Source: Caballeronia telluris
Lineage (GTDB): Bacteria; Pseudomonadota; Gammaproteobacteria; Burkholderiales; Burkholderiaceae
Assembly: GCF_001544495.1 (NCBI RefSeq)
Contig: NZ_FCNZ02000002.1
Coordinates: forward strand, 62,001-126,000
Reading direction: 5' to 3'
DNA length: 64,000 bases
The translations under genes and the position numbers were made by a program. The first letter of the stretch is position 1. The number at the start of each line of letters is the position of its first letter. Below, piece after piece: positions 1-10,000 of the stretch. The notes below the pieces were generated by a model that did not search any database, was not told the origin of the DNA, and saw only the letters and a list, made by a program, of their open reading frames with translations.

Positions 1-177
1 CCGGCCCGCGTGCCGTTTGCGATTCTTGCGCGACGCGCATCTTCACGAATCATCGTATATACGCGCTATATACGCGCCCAATCGCCCACCGGACGCCCTG
101 GCGCGCATTCGGGCGGGCGCGAGCCCCGCGCCGGGCGATCAGTCAACCGCGAAGTTTGCCATACAATGCGCACCATC

Positions 178-1260
178 ATGCCCGTTCACCACCTTCACCT
201 TCTGCTCCCGTTCGCGCTGCCGTCCGCCGCGGACGCCGCGACCGCGCTGCACAACCTGGAAACCCCCGCGCTCGAAAAGCTGCTCGCCCGCGCGACGCTC
301 GACGAGCGCGTGATCGGCGAGGATTTCCAGCGCACGCTGCCGCACGAGCGCTGGATCGCGCGCGCATTCGGCGTCGCGGACGCAACGGATGCCGCGCTCG
401 CCGACGACGCGCCGCTCGCGCCCTATATGCTGCTCGCCGACGGCGGCACGCCCGGCGATGCGCGCTGGGCCTGCGTGGAGCCGGTGCATGTGCGGATCGC
501 GCACGATCATTTGGTGCTGATCGATCCGGCGACGCTCGAAGTCTCCGCCGACGAAGCCCGCGCGCTCTTTCAAACCGTGCAGCCGCTGATCGAAGAGATG
601 GGCGTCGACGTGCAGGCGCCGGGCGCGACGCGCTGGTATGTGTCGGGCGAGAGCCTCGGCGCGCTGTCGGGCGCGTCGCCGCTGCGCGCAAGTGGACGCA
701 ACATCGAAATCTGGCTGCCGCACGAAGCGAAGACCGGCCAGCGTTCGCGCGCGTGGATGAAGCTGCAGAACGAAGTGCAGATGGCGTGGTTCGAACATCC
801 GCTGAACGAAGCCCGCGAGGCGCGCGGCCTCCCCGCGATCAACTCGATCTGGCTGCACGGGCAAGGCGTCTATCAAACGGTATCGAGCCCGTTTTCGCGC
901 GTGATGTCCCACGCCGCGGCGACGCGCGGACTCGCGCTCGCCGCCGATCTTTCGCCCTCGGCGCCGCCCGCGTCGTTCAGCGCGCTCGCCGCAGCGGACG
1001 ACAAAGGCCGCACGCTCGTCGAACTCGATCCGTTCTCGGCGCCTTTCATCGAACAGGACTGGGCGCGCTGGAACGCGGCGCTGCAACAACTCGAAGCCGA
1101 CTGGTTCGCGCCCGCGCTCGCCGCGCTGAACGACGGCTCGCTCGGCACGCTCGCCATGACGCTTTGCAGCGACACCGGTTCGGTGACGCTCACCGTCACG
1201 CGCGGCACGCTGCGCAAGTTCTGGCGGCGCCGCCCGATCGCCGCGCTCTTCATCGAATAA
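178..1260 (+). CDS. RpfE-type conserved protein upstream of recJ
   Basis: A 360-residue protein with no signal peptide or membrane segment. I recognise it as the family found just upstream of recJ in Burkholderia and Ralstonia, often annotated as RpfE-type regulatory protein or phosphoglycerate-mutase-like; no catalytic motif can be named from the sequence. Order rpfE-like, recJ, prfB, lysS matches part of the Xanthomonas rpf cluster as I recall it. The stop is 18 bases before the recJ ATG, so the two are probably co-transcribed. An upstream in-frame ATG at 166 overlaps a TACAAT element (162-167) that looks like a -10 box, so I chose the ATG at 178, which would leave a leader of only about four bases. 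The function is unproven. Confidence 0.7.
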   Translation: MPVHHLHLLLPFALPSAADAATALHNLETPALEKLLARATLDERVIGEDFQRTLPHERWIARAFGVADATDAALADDAPLAPYMLLADGGTPGDARWACVEPVHVRIAHDHLVLIDPATLEVSADEARALFQTVQPLIEEMGVDVQAPGATRWYVSGESLGALSGASPLRASGRNIEIWLPHEAKTGQRSRAWMKLQNEVQMAWFEHPLNEAREARGLPAINSIWLHGQGVYQTVSSPFSRVMSHAAATRGLALAADLSPSAPPASFSALAAADDKGRTLVELDPFSAPFIEQDWARWNAALQQLEADWFAPALAALNDGSLGTLAMTLCSDTGSVTLTVTRGTLRKFWRRRPIAALFIE

Positions 1261-1278
1261 ATCACCGGCCTTTCTCGC

Positions 1279-2982
1279 ATGACCCGAATCGTCACCCGCG
1301 CCCCCTCCCCCGTCGATGCCGAAGTGCTGATGCGTCACGGCCTGCATCCGGTCATCGCGCGGCTTTACGCGTCGCGCGGCGTGAGCACGCCCGACGAAAT
1401 CGAAACGGAGCTGAAGCGCCTGCATGCACCCGTCGGCCTGAAAGGCTGCGACGAAGCCGCCGTGGTGCTCGCCGACGCGCTCGCCGCGAAGCGCCGCATG
1501 CTCGTCGTCGCGGATTACGACTGCGACGGCGCGACTGCCTGCGCCGTCGCCGTGCGCGGGCTGCGCATGTTCGGCGCGCAGATCGGCTATCTCGTGCCGA
1601 ACCGCTTCGAATACGGCTACGGCCTCACGCCGGAAATCGTCGAACTGGCCGCGCGCAATCCGGCGGGCCAGCCCGATCTGCTGATCACGGTCGACAACGG
1701 CATCGCGAGCGTGGACGGCGTCGAGGCCGCGAACGCGCTCGGCATCGACGTGCTCGTGACCGACCATCACCTCCCCGGCGACGAACTGCCGCCCGCGCGC
1801 GCAATCGTCAATCCGAACCAGCCGGGCTGCACCTTTCCGAGCAAGTGCATCGCGGGCGTCGGCGTGATGTTCTACGTGCTGCTCGCGCTGCGCGCCGAAC
1901 TGCGCCGCCGCAACGCCTTCACCGACGCGCACCCCGAGCCGCGCCTCGACGGCCTGCTCGATCTGGTCGCGCTGGGCACGGTCGCGGACGTGGTGAAGCT
2001 CGATCCGAACAACCGGATTCTCGTCGCGCAGGGCCTGAAGCGGATTCGCGCGGGCCGCATGCAGCCGGGAATCGCCGCGCTCTTTCGCGCGGCCGGGCGC
2101 GACGCGCGCGCGGCGTCCGGCTTCGACATGGGCTTCGCGCTCGGCCCGCGCCTGAACGCGGCGGGACGACTCTCGGACATGTCGCTCGGCATCGAGTGCC
2201 TGACGACCGACGACATCGGCCGCGCGTGGGAACTCGCGCAGCAACTCGATGCGATCAACCGCGAGCGGCGCGAGATCGAAGCGGGCATGCAGCAGCAGGC
2301 GCTCGACGAACTGCAATCGGTCGATCCCGGCGACCGCGCGACGCTCACGCTCTTCAATCCGGCGTGGCATCAGGGCGTGATCGGGATCGTCGCCGGGCGG
2401 CTCAAGGAGCGCTATCACCGGCCGTCGTTCACGTTCGCGCACGCCGACGAGAGCGGCGTGCTCTCGAAGGGCTCGGGGCGCTCGATTCCCGGCTTTCACC
2501 TGCGCGACGCGGTCGATCTGATCTCGAAGCGCGAAGCCGGGATGATCGTGAAATTCGGCGGCCACGCGATGGCCGCGGGCCTCACGATCGCCACCGCCGA
2601 CATCCCGCGCTTCACGGCGGCGTTCGAAGCCGTCGGGCGCGAGTGGCTGACGGCGGACGCGCTCTCGCGGGTCGTCGAGACCGACGGCGAGCTGGAGGAC
2701 GCGTATTTCACGCCGCAATTCGTCGAACTGATCGACGCGGCCGTCTGGGGACAGGGTTTCCCGGCGCCGGTCTTTTCCGGCGAGTTCGAGGTGGCGTCGC
2801 AGGCGCTCGTCAAGGATAAGCACCTGAAACTGCAACTCGCGCGCGGCCGTCAGCGCTTTTCGGCGATCTGGTTCAATCACGTCGATCCGCTTCCCGCGCG
2901 CGCGACCGTCGCCTACCGGCTCGTCAGCGATTCGTGGAACGGCGTCGCGCGCGTGCAGATGATCGTCGAGCACGCGGGGTAG
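1279..2982 (+). CDS. recJ: Single-stranded-DNA-specific exonuclease RecJ
   Basis: 5'-3' single-strand DNA exonuclease of the DHH phosphoesterase superfamily, acting in recombination and mismatch repair in the cytoplasm. At 567 residues it is the usual length. Visible motifs: DYDCDG at residues 79-84 (motif I, metal-binding aspartates), VDNG near 138-141, the DHH signature at 162-164, and a C-terminal GGH motif within FGGHAMAAG of the DHHA1 domain. It starts 18 bases after the RpfE-type gene and is followed by the prfB promoter. All catalytic motifs appear intact. Confidence 0.97.
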   Translation: MTRIVTRAPSPVDAEVLMRHGLHPVIARLYASRGVSTPDEIETELKRLHAPVGLKGCDEAAVVLADALAAKRRMLVVADYDCDGATACAVAVRGLRMFGAQIGYLVPNRFEYGYGLTPEIVELAARNPAGQPDLLITVDNGIASVDGVEAANALGIDVLVTDHHLPGDELPPARAIVNPNQPGCTFPSKCIAGVGVMFYVLLALRAELRRRNAFTDAHPEPRLDGLLDLVALGTVADVVKLDPNNRILVAQGLKRIRAGRMQPGIAALFRAAGRDARAASGFDMGFALGPRLNAAGRLSDMSLGIECLTTDDIGRAWELAQQLDAINRERREIEAGMQQQALDELQSVDPGDRATLTLFNPAWHQGVIGIVAGRLKERYHRPSFTFAHADESGVLSKGSGRSIPGFHLRDAVDLISKREAGMIVKFGGHAMAAGLTIATADIPRFTAAFEAVGREWLTADALSRVVETDGELEDAYFTPQFVELIDAAVWGQGFPAPVFSGEFEVASQALVKDKHLKLQLARGRQRFSAIWFNHVDPLPARATVAYRLVSDSWNGVARVQMIVEHAG

Positions 2983-3059
2983 ATTTTTTGCTGGCGCGCG
3001 TGGGCTGCCCGACACCCCGCGCAAGCGGCCCCCGGGCGCGTCCGAAACGTCCGATCGGC

Positions 3060-3065
3060 TATAAT
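3060..3065 (+). promoter_or_regulatory. -10 box of the prfB-lysS promoter
   Basis: A perfect TATAAT lies 31 bases before the prfB ATG, inside the 114-base gap after recJ. A convincing -35 was not identified by eye, so this is a likely but unproven sigma70-type promoter. Confidence 0.5.
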
Positions 3066-3096
3066 TTCCCCTTTTCACTTAGCCGAAAGATCGAAC

Positions 3097-4201
3097 ATGG
3101 AAGCGGAACGTCTCAACTCGATCGAGAACCTTCTCGCCGACCTGCGCCATCGCGCGGGCGAGCTTCGGGGGTATCTTTGACTACGACGCCAAAGCCCAGC
3201 GTCTAGAGGAAGTCAACCGGGTTCTCGAAGACCCGAACGTGTGGAACGACTCGAAGAACGCCCAGGCGCTCGGCCGGGAAAAGAAGCTGCTCGACGGCGT
3301 CGTCACGACGCTCACCGACCTCGATCGCGACCTGCGCGACACGCAGGATCTCTTCGACATGGGCCGCGAGGAAAACGACGAGGAAACGCTCGTCGCCTGC
3401 GAAGCCGACGCAGCGTCGCTCAAGGCGCGCGTCGAAGACATGGAGTTCCGCCGGATGTTCGCGAATCCGGCCGATCCGAACAACTGCTTCATCGACATTC
3501 AAGCCGGCGCCGGCGGCACCGAAGCGTGCGACTGGGCCGCAATGCTCTTGCGTCAGTACCTGCGCTATTCCGAGCGCAAGGGCTTCAAAACGGAAGTGCT
3601 GGAAGAATCCGAAGGCGATATCGCTGGCATCAAGAGCGCGACGATCAAGGTCGAAGGCGAATACGCGTACGGTTATCTGCGTACCGAAACCGGCATTCAC
3701 CGCCTCGTGCGCAAGTCGCCGTTCGACTCGTCGGGCGGTCGGCACACGTCGTTTTCATCGGTGTTCGTGTACCCGGAAATCGACGATTCGTTCGAAATCG
3801 ACGTCAATCCGGCGGATTTGCGCATCGACACGTTCCGCGCGTCGGGCGCGGGCGGCCAGCACATCAACAAGACCGATTCGGCCGTGCGGATCACGCACAT
3901 ACCGAGCGGCATCGTCGTGCAGTGCCAGAACGACCGCTCGCAGCACCGCAACCGCGCCGAGGCCATGGCGATGCTGAAATCGCGCCTCTACGAAGCGGAA
4001 ATGCGCAAGCGCCAGTCGGAACAGGACAAGCTCGAAGCGGGCAAGTCGGACGTGGGCTGGGGCCATCAGATCCGCTCCTACGTGCTCGATAACAGCCGCA
4101 TCAAGGATCTGCGCACCAACGTCGAAATCAGCAACACGAAGGCCGTGCTCGACGGCGACCTCGACGACTTCATCAGCGCCAGCCTGAAACAGGGCGTGTA
4201 A
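3097..4201 (+). CDS. prfB: Peptide chain release factor 2, expressed by programmed +1 frameshift
   Basis: RF2 recognises UGA and UAA stop codons and triggers peptide release in the ribosome. The gene is split: 27 codons from ATG 3097 end in an in-frame TGA at 3178-3180, and the reading then continues in the +1 frame from GAC at 3179 to the stop at 4201, giving about 367 residues, the normal RF2 length. The slip site CTT TGA C is preceded by a Shine-Dalgarno-like CGGGGG and matches the classical RF2 frameshift element at 15 of 16 bases. The second frame holds the GGQ peptidyl-hydrolase motif (SGAGGQH) and the SPF tripeptide (KSPFDSSGG) that reads UGA. RF2 abundance is thus autoregulated by readthrough of its own UGA. 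lysS follows. Confidence 0.97.
3172..3181 (+). promoter_or_regulatory. RF2 programmed frameshift site
   Basis: TAT CTT TGA C, with a Shine-Dalgarno-like G-run just upstream at 3166-3171. The ribosome slips from CTT to TTT when RF2 is scarce and decodes GAC instead of stopping at TGA. Confidence 0.95.
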
Positions 4202-4209
4202 GCGCGAAC

Positions 4210-4235
4210 GGCGCGGCTTTTCACGAAGCCGCGCC
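4210..4235 (+). other. Hairpin between prfB and lysS
   Basis: A 10-bp perfect stem (GGCGCGGCTT with its complement) and a 6-base loop. The nearest T-run (GTTTTCC) is several bases away, so it is a weak terminator, an attenuator or an mRNA-stabilising hairpin rather than a clear intrinsic terminator. Confidence 0.5.
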
Positions 4236-4315
4236 GCATCGTTTTCCGAGCGGCGCACTGCCCGGCTCACGCCACGCCGCGCTTGTCGCCCAACCGAAAT
4301 CAAAGCCAAATCATC

Positions 4316-5842
4316 ATGACCGAACCGACCCAGACGAGCGCCGCTCCCGAACTGGAAGAGAACCAGATCGTCGCCGAACGCCGCGAGAAGCTGCGCGCGC
4401 TGCGCGAGCAAGGCATCGCCTATCCGAACGATTTTCGTCCGACGCATCACGCCGCCGCGCTGCAAACCGAATTCGCCGACACCGACAAGGAAGCGCTCGA
4501 AGCGAATCCGCTGCAAGTCGCGCTCGCCGGCCGGATGATGCTCAAGCGCGTGATGGGCAAGGCGAGCTTCGCGACCGTGCAGGACGGCAGCGGCCAGATC
4601 CAGTTCTTCATCACGCCGGCGGACGTCGGCGCGGAAGTCTACGACGCGTTCAAGAAGTGGGACCTGGGCGACATCGTCGCGGCGAAGGGCGTGCTCTTTC
4701 GCACCAACAAGGGCGAACTGTCGGTGCGCTGCACGGAATTGCGGCTGCTTTCGAAGGCGCTGCGCCCGCTGCCCGACAAGTTCCACGGTCTCGCCGACCA
4801 GGAAATGCGCTATCGCCAGCGTTATGTCGACCTGATCGTGACGCCCGAAGCGCGGCAGACGTTCATCGCGCGCACGAAGGCGTTCACGTCGATCCGCAAT
4901 TTCATGGCGCAGGCGAACTTCATGGAAGTCGAGACGCCGATGCTGCATCCGATTCCCGGCGGCGCGGCGGCCAAGCCTTTCGTCACGCATCACAACGCGC
5001 TCGACATGCAGATGTTCCTGCGCATCGCGCCCGAGCTGTACCTGAAGCGGCTGATCGTCGGCGGCTTTGAGCGCGTGTTCGAAATCAACCGGAATTTCCG
5101 TAACGAGGGCGTGTCGCCGCGTCACAATCCGGAATTCACGATGATGGAGTTCTACGCCGCCTACACCGATTATCAGTGGCTGATGGACTTCACCGAGCAG
5201 TTGATCCGCCAGGCCGCCGTTGACGCGCGCGGCACCGCGGCCATCACGTATCAGGGCCGCGAGCTGGATCTCGGCAAGCCGTTCCATCGGCTGACGATCG
5301 TGGAGGCCATCCAGAAATACGCGCCGCACTACACGACCGAGCAACTCGCCGATGCCGCGTTCCTGCGCACGGAACTGAAGAAGTTCGGCGTCGACACGGC
5401 GCAGCCGGCGTTTCTGAACGCGGGCGTCGGCTCGCTGCAACTCGCGCTCTTCGAGGAAACCGCCGAGTCGCAATTGTGGGAGCCCACGTTCATCATCGAT
5501 TACCCGATCGAGGTGTCGCCGCTCGCGCGTGCGTCGGACAAGGTGGACGGCATCACCGAGCGCTTCGAGTTGTTCATCACGGGCCGCGAGATCGCGAACG
5601 GTTTTTCCGAGCTGAACGATCCGGAAGATCAGGCGGCGCGCTTTCAGAAGCAGGTCGACCAAAAGGACGCCGGCGACGAGGAAGCGATGTACTACGACGC
5701 CGACTATATCCGCGCGCTCGAATACGGCATGCCGCCGACAGGCGGCTGCGGCATCGGTATCGACCGTCTGGTGATGCTGCTCACCGACAGCCCGAGCATC
5801 CGCGACGTGATTTTGTTCCCGCATCTGCGTCGCGAAGATTGA
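4316..5842 (+). CDS. lysS: Lysyl-tRNA synthetase, class II
   Basis: Charges tRNA-Lys with lysine using ATP. The product is 508 residues, typical for bacterial class II LysRS. It has an N-terminal OB-fold anticodon-binding region (about residues 60-150) and a class II catalytic core: motif 2 around [20 protein letters not shown] and motif 3 near the C terminus ([15 protein letters not shown]). I chose ATG 4316, where the MTEPTQ sequence starts; an in-frame upstream start would add only 11 unconserved residues. It sits 114 bases after prfB, the usual prfB-lysS pairing, and a strong terminator follows. Confidence 0.97.
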   Translation: MTEPTQTSAAPELEENQIVAERREKLRALREQGIAYPNDFRPTHHAAALQTEFADTDKEALEANPLQVALAGRMMLKRVMGKASFATVQDGSGQIQFFITPADVGAEVYDAFKKWDLGDIVAAKGVLFRTNKGELSVRCTELRLLSKALRPLPDKFHGLADQEMRYRQRYVDLIVTPEARQTFIARTKAFTSIRNFMAQANFMEVETPMLHPIPGGAAAKPFVTHHNALDMQMFLRIAPELYLKRLIVGGFERVFEINRNFRNEGVSPRHNPEFTMMEFYAAYTDYQWLMDFTEQLIRQAAVDARGTAAITYQGRELDLGKPFHRLTIVEAIQKYAPHYTTEQLADAAFLRTELKKFGVDTAQPAFLNAGVGSLQLALFEETAESQLWEPTFIIDYPIEVSPLARASDKVDGITERFELFITGREIANGFSELNDPEDQAARFQKQVDQKDAGDEEAMYYDADYIRALEYGMPPTGGCGIGIDRLVMLLTDSPSIRDVILFPHLRRED

Positions 5843-5865
5843 GTTGCCCCGGCACCAAGTCGTTG

Positions 5866-5897
5866 AAAAAACGCGCATCGCACGATGCGCGTTTTTT
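5866..5897 (+). terminator. Intrinsic terminator after lysS
   Basis: A-run, long perfect stem ACGCGCATCG / CGATGCGCGT with a 2-base loop, then TTTTTTCTT. It starts about 23 bases after the lysS stop. Confidence 0.9.
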
Positions 5898-6096
5898 CTT
5901 CCGCGACGAGTGTAACCATCGGTAAAAGCTCACACGCCGCTTCGGCGGCGGTCCGCTGGAATGGCGTGTTCTGGCACCGAAAGTGCTTGAACTAAGAGGA
6001 ACGAGCGTCGGTTTCCGTTACAGATTGAAATGCCTGCGGGGCCGATTTCCGCGACACTACGCTCATACATCACGCGCCTCGAAGCGGAGGTTCCAC

Positions 6097-6819
6097 ATGG
6101 CTGATACCAACGACAAGCTCACCCCACCCGGCGCGTCGCAATCGCGACGCCTGCACCCGCTGATCGCGACGGCGGCGGGCGCGGTCATCATCGCGAGTCT
6201 GGCGGCGACGGCTGCGATCACCGGGATTTTCCCCAAGGCGTCGAGCAATCTCGCCCAGAACGGGCAAACGCAGACTGCTGCGGTCGCACCGCAACCCGTC
6301 GTCGATTCGGCTTCTCCGAGTGCAACGGCCGCTCAGCAGCAGGCGGCTCAACAGCAAGCGGCCCAGCAAGCCGCCCAGCAACAGGCTCAACAGCAGGCCG
6401 CAGCGCAGCAGCAGCAACTGGCGCAACAACCGCCCGCGCAACCCGCGGCTCCGTCTCAGCCGTCCTATGCGCAAAAACCGGCCTACTGCTCGACCTGCGG
6501 TACGGTCGAATCGATCACGGCGGTCAAGCGTGAAGGCCACGGTACCGGCATCGGCGCGGTCGGCGGCGCGGTCGCGGGCGGGGTCGTCGGCAACCAGTTC
6601 GGCAGCGGCGGCGGCCGCACCGCGATGACGCTCCTCGGCGCGCTCGGCGGCGGCCTCGCCGGCAATTCGGTCGAAAAGCACGTCCGCAGCGAAACCGACT
6701 ACACCGTTCGCGTGCGCATGGAGAGCGGCAAGTACCGCACGTTCACGTATCGCGAGCCGCCGCCGTTCCAGCAAGGCCAGCCGGTCCGCGTGCGCAACGG
6801 CACGCTCTCGGCTGGCTGA
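6097..6819 (+). CDS. Glycine-zipper 2TM-domain envelope protein
   Basis: A 240-residue protein. A short basic N-terminus is followed by a hydrophobic segment (about residues 24-45) that should anchor it in the inner membrane. A Gln/Ala-rich low-complexity stretch (about 75-125) comes next, then YCSTCGTVESI, a glycine-zipper region (GTGIGAVGGAVAGG and LLGALGGGLAGN) typical of the Rick_17kDa/glycine-zipper 2TM family, and a C-terminal beta region (YTVRVRMESGKYRTF) that recalls SlyB/17-kDa antigen proteins. The start at 6097 has a good ribosome site (GCGGAGG at 6084-6090); an upstream in-frame extension lacks one. It is probably an envelope-integrity protein; its exact role is unknown. Confidence 0.85.
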   Translation: MADTNDKLTPPGASQSRRLHPLIATAAGAVIIASLAATAAITGIFPKASSNLAQNGQTQTAAVAPQPVVDSASPSATAAQQQAAQQQAAQQAAQQQAQQQAAAQQQQLAQQPPAQPAAPSQPSYAQKPAYCSTCGTVESITAVKREGHGTGIGAVGGAVAGGVVGNQFGSGGGRTAMTLLGALGGGLAGNSVEKHVRSETDYTVRVRMESGKYRTFTYREPPPFQQGQPVRVRNGTLSAG

Positions 6820-6857
6820 CCGGCCGCTCTCGGCAATCAAAAAGCGAGCACAAAAGC

Positions 6858-6889
6858 AAAACGGCGATTCCATTCGGAATCGCCGTTTT
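6858..6889. terminator. Bidirectional terminator between glycine-zipper gene and iscX
   Basis: A 14-bp perfect stem AAAACGGCGATTCC with its complement and a 4-base loop. A-runs and T-runs on both flanks let it serve the plus-strand gene and the end of the minus-strand isc operon. Confidence 0.9.
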
Positions 6890-6922
6890 CGATTGGCCTA
6901 TGCGATACGAAATCGCGGACGC

Positions 6923-7120
6923 TCAATAATCCGCGTCCTCGATCCACGCGGCCTGAATCGCTTCGAGAATCTTTTCGTTCGACTTCGACGGATCGTCGTC
7001 GAAGCCTTCCAGCTCGGTGATCCAGCGATGCAGATCCGTGAAACGTACATATTGGGGATCAATTTCCTGATGCGCGTCGGTCAATGCCATCGCGATCTCC
7101 TGCGTGTCCGTCCACTTCAT
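6923..7120 (-). CDS. iscX: IscX, Fe-S assembly co-regulator
   Basis: A 65-residue acidic protein starting [10 protein letters not shown] and ending WIEDADY, the expected size and pattern of IscX (YfhJ). It binds IscS and iron and modulates the rate of cluster assembly in competition with frataxin. It is the last gene of the isc operon, 14 bases after fdx, and the bidirectional terminator lies directly downstream. Confidence 0.95.
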   Translation of the reverse strand: MKWTDTQEIAMALTDAHQEIDPQYVRFTDLHRWITELEGFDDDPSKSNEKILEAIQAAWIEDADY

Positions 7121-7134
7121 GGCAAGCGCTCCTG

Positions 7135-7476
7135 TCAGTGATTTTCCTTTGCGTGATTGATGGAGTAGCGCGGGATCTCGACGACCAGATCCTCTTCGGC
7201 CGGCACCATCGCCTGACATGATAACCGCGATGTCGGCTCGAGACCCCAGGCCTTGTCGAGCAGATCGTCCTCGTCTTCTTCCGACGGCACGAGCGCATTG
7301 AAGCCCTCGCGGATGATCACGTGACACGTCGTACACGCGCACGACTTCTCGCAGGCATGCTCGATCTCGATGCCGTGATCCAGCAGGTTGTCGCAGATGC
7401 TCTTGCTCAGGTCGGCGTCGATCACCGCGCCGTCCGGGCACAGTTCCACATGAGGCAGTACAACGATTTGAGGCAT
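7135..7476 (-). CDS. fdx: ISC-type [2Fe-2S] ferredoxin
   Basis: A 113-residue adrenodoxin-like ferredoxin that supplies electrons for Fe-S cluster assembly on IscU. The cluster ligands are visible as C42, C48 and C51 in [11 protein letters not shown] and C87 in RLSCQAM. It lies between hscA (36 bases away) and iscX in the isc operon, as in other betaproteobacteria. Confidence 0.97.
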   Translation of the reverse strand: MPQIVVLPHVELCPDGAVIDADLSKSICDNLLDHGIEIEHACEKSCACTTCHVIIREGFNALVPSEEDEDDLLDKAWGLEPTSRLSCQAMVPAEEDLVVEIPRYSINHAKENH

Positions 7477-7512
7477 GAGTCTTTCCGTAATTCCGTAGAT
7501 TCGATGGTTCGA

Positions 7513-9378
7513 TCAGACGTCGTCGAGCTTGCGGCCCGCGAGCGCGCGGCGAATGCTCTTGTTCATCCGGCGCGCGGCGAATTCGTCGGTCGCTTCCGAG
7601 AGCGTCTTGGTCGCGGTTTCGATCGCGTCGTGGTCGTCGCCGCGCGCGACCGTCGCCAGTTCCGCAACGAATGCGTCGATCTGCGCGCGTTCAGCGTCGT
7701 CGAGGAGTTCCGGGTCGGCGGCAAGCGCCGCCTGCGTCGCTTCGACGAGACGTTGCGCTTCCACCTGCACCTCGCGCAGCGCGCGGGCGCGCATGTCGGT
7801 TTCGGCCGTGGTGAAGCTCTCTTCGAGCATGCGGGCGATGTCGTCGTCGGCGAGACCGTAGGACGGCTTCACCACCACCGACGCCTCCACGCCCGATTCC
7901 TGCTCGCGCGCGAACACGGACAGAAGGCCGTCAGCGTCGACCTGATAGGTCACGCGAATGCGCGCCGCGCCCGCCGCCATCGGCGGAATGCCGCGCAGCT
8001 CGAAGCGCGCGAGCGACCGGCAGTCGGCGACGAGTTCGCGCTCGCCCTGCACGACGTGGATCGCCATCGCGGTCTGGCCGTCCTTGAAGGTCGTGAAATC
8101 CTGCGCGCGCGCGACGGGAATCGTCGAATTGCGCGGGATGATCTTCTCCGTGAGGCCGCCCATCGTCTCGACGCCGAGCGAGAGCGGAATGACGTCGAGC
8201 AGCAGCCAGTCGTCGCCCTCGCCGCGGCGGTTGCCGGCAAGGAGATCGGCCTGGATCGCGGCGCCGAGCGCGACGACCTGGTCCGGATCGAGATTGATGA
8301 GCGGCGGCTGGCCGAAATACTGTTCGACGGCACGCCGGATCACCGGCATGCGGGTCGCCCCGCCGACCAGCACGACGCCCTTGATGTCCGCGGGCGCCAC
8401 CTTCGCGTCGCGCAGCGCCTTGCGCGTCGGCGTGAGCGTGCGCGCGACGAGCGCTTCGGTGAGCGTCGCGAATTGCGCTTCGGTGATCGTCACGCCGATC
8501 GACTTGCCGCTCGACAGCGTCACGTCGATGCGCGCTTCCGGCGCGTCCGACAGCGCTTCCTTCGCCGTGCGCACGCGATCGAGCAACAGACGCACGTCTT
8601 CGGGCGTGCCGATCTCGACGCCCGCCTGCGCAACCACATGCCGATACAGCACATGGTCGAAATCGTCGCCGCCGAGCGCGGAGTCGCCGCCCGCCGCCAG
8701 CACTTCGAACACGCCCTTCGTGAGTTTCAGGATCGACAGGTCGAACGTGCCGCCGCCGAGGTCGTAGACGGCGTACAGGCCTTCGGACGCGTTATCCAGA
8801 CCGTAGGCGATGGCCGCCGCGGTCGGCTCGTTCAGGAGGCGCAGGACGTTCAGGCCCGCGAGGCGCGCGGCGTCTTTCGTCGCCTGACGCTGGGCTTCGT
8901 CGAAATAGGCGGGCACCGTGATCACCGCGCCGACGAGTTCCTCGCCGAGCGTGTCTTCCGCGCGATAGCGCAGCGTCGCGAGAATCTCCGCTGACACTTC
9001 GACCGGGCTCTTCACGCCATCGACGGTGCGGATCTGCACCATGCCCGGCGCGTCGATGAAATCGTAGGGCGCGTTTTCCGCCCCTTCCACTTCGCTTTTG
9101 CCGCGCCCCATGAAACGCTTCACCGAGACGATCGTGTTGCGCGGATCGAGCGCCGCTTCTTCCTTCGCGATCCGGCCGATACGTCGCCCGCCCTTTTCCA
9201 GATAGCGCACGACGGAGGGCAGCAGCACGTGGCCGTCCTCATCGGGGAGCACTTCGGGCACGCTGCTGCGCACGGCCGCGACCAGCGAATTGGTCGTGCC
9301 GAGATCGATGCCGATCGCCACGCGCCGCTGATGCGGCGCGGGCGCCATGCCGGGTTCTGAGATTTGCAGTAAAGCCAT
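7513..9378 (-). CDS. hscA: Fe-S protein assembly chaperone HscA (Hsp70 family)
   Basis: A specialised Hsp70 of 621 residues that binds the LPPVK motif of IscU and drives cluster transfer with ATP. The N-terminal ATPase domain opens with [14 protein letters not shown] (about residues 23-36) and includes the [14 protein letters not shown] phosphate-binding segment. The substrate-binding domain follows, and the C-terminal lid is shorter than in DnaK. hscB lies 45 bases upstream and fdx 36 bases downstream. Confidence 0.97.
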   Translation of the reverse strand: MALLQISEPGMAPAPHQRRVAIGIDLGTTNSLVAAVRSSVPEVLPDEDGHVLLPSVVRYLEKGGRRIGRIAKEEAALDPRNTIVSVKRFMGRGKSEVEGAENAPYDFIDAPGMVQIRTVDGVKSPVEVSAEILATLRYRAEDTLGEELVGAVITVPAYFDEAQRQATKDAARLAGLNVLRLLNEPTAAAIAYGLDNASEGLYAVYDLGGGTFDLSILKLTKGVFEVLAAGGDSALGGDDFDHVLYRHVVAQAGVEIGTPEDVRLLLDRVRTAKEALSDAPEARIDVTLSSGKSIGVTITEAQFATLTEALVARTLTPTRKALRDAKVAPADIKGVVLVGGATRMPVIRRAVEQYFGQPPLINLDPDQVVALGAAIQADLLAGNRRGEGDDWLLLDVIPLSLGVETMGGLTEKIIPRNSTIPVARAQDFTTFKDGQTAMAIHVVQGERELVADCRSLARFELRGIPPMAAGAARIRVTYQVDADGLLSVFAREQESGVEASVVVKPSYGLADDDIARMLEESFTTAETDMRARALREVQVEAQRLVEATQAALAADPELLDDAERAQIDAFVAELATVARGDDHDAIETATKTLSEATDEFAARRMNKSIRRALAGRKLDDV

Positions 9379-9423
9379 CGTTGTTTTAGTGGGGGTTATG
9401 CGCGCGCATGGAGTGGGTCCGCT

Positions 9424-9954
9424 TCACGCGAGTTCGAGCTTCTCGATCTGCGCGCCGATCTCGCTCGCGACGCGCTCGATGAACATCAACTGGCGCACGG
9501 CTTCGCCCGCTGCCTGATCCGCGTGGCTGTCGATCAGCGCCGCGAGCTTCGCAAAACGCTGGCGTTCTTCGTCGCGCAATTCGTCGAGCAGCGCTTCGAG
9601 TGCGCCGAGATTCTTCGCGCCCGCCGCGTCCTCGATGCTCTCGCGCCGTTCCATCTGCTGCATCAGGAACGCGGGCTCCATCGCTGTGTTGTTCTCCGCG
9701 CCGACATCGACGCCGCGCAGCGACAGCATGTAGCGCGCGCGCTTCAACGGATCGCGCAGCGTCTGGTACGCCTCGTTCGCGCGCGTCGCCCATTGCATCG
9801 CGATGCGCCGTTGTGCGTCGCCGGCCGCGGCGAAGCGGTCGGGATGCACCTGCGCCTGCACCGTGCGATACGCGTCGTCGAGCGACGGCTGGTCGACGGC
9901 GAAGGTCGGCGGCAGGTGGAACAGGTCGAAGTGGCTGTCGTTGAGCGTTGCCAT
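9424..9954 (-). CDS. hscB: Fe-S protein assembly co-chaperone HscB
   Basis: A 176-residue J-protein partner of HscA. The N-terminal J domain contains the HPD tripeptide (QVHPDRF, near residue 37), which stimulates HscA ATPase. The C-terminal three-helix domain binds IscU. It is separated from iscA by a terminator-like hairpin, so hscB-hscA-fdx-iscX may be expressed at a lower level or from a second promoter. Confidence 0.96.
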   Translation of the reverse strand: MATLNDSHFDLFHLPPTFAVDQPSLDDAYRTVQAQVHPDRFAAAGDAQRRIAMQWATRANEAYQTLRDPLKRARYMLSLRGVDVGAENNTAMEPAFLMQQMERRESIEDAAGAKNLGALEALLDELRDEERQRFAKLAALIDSHADQAAGEAVRQLMFIERVASEIGAQIEKLELA

Positions 9955-10000
9955 GATGGGGTATCAGGTGAAACACATGCAATAAGCGGGAGCACGAAAG

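Noticed and set aside
139-3078. 979-codon open frame on the minus strand
   Set aside because: Antisense to the RpfE-type gene and recJ; Arg/Ala-rich shadow of GC-rich codon bias with no recognisable domain.
3755-5878. 707-codon open frame on the minus strand
   Set aside because: Shadow of prfB and lysS, both of which are clearly real on the plus strand.
7321-8994. 557-codon open frame on the plus strand
   Set aside because: Complement of fdx and hscA.
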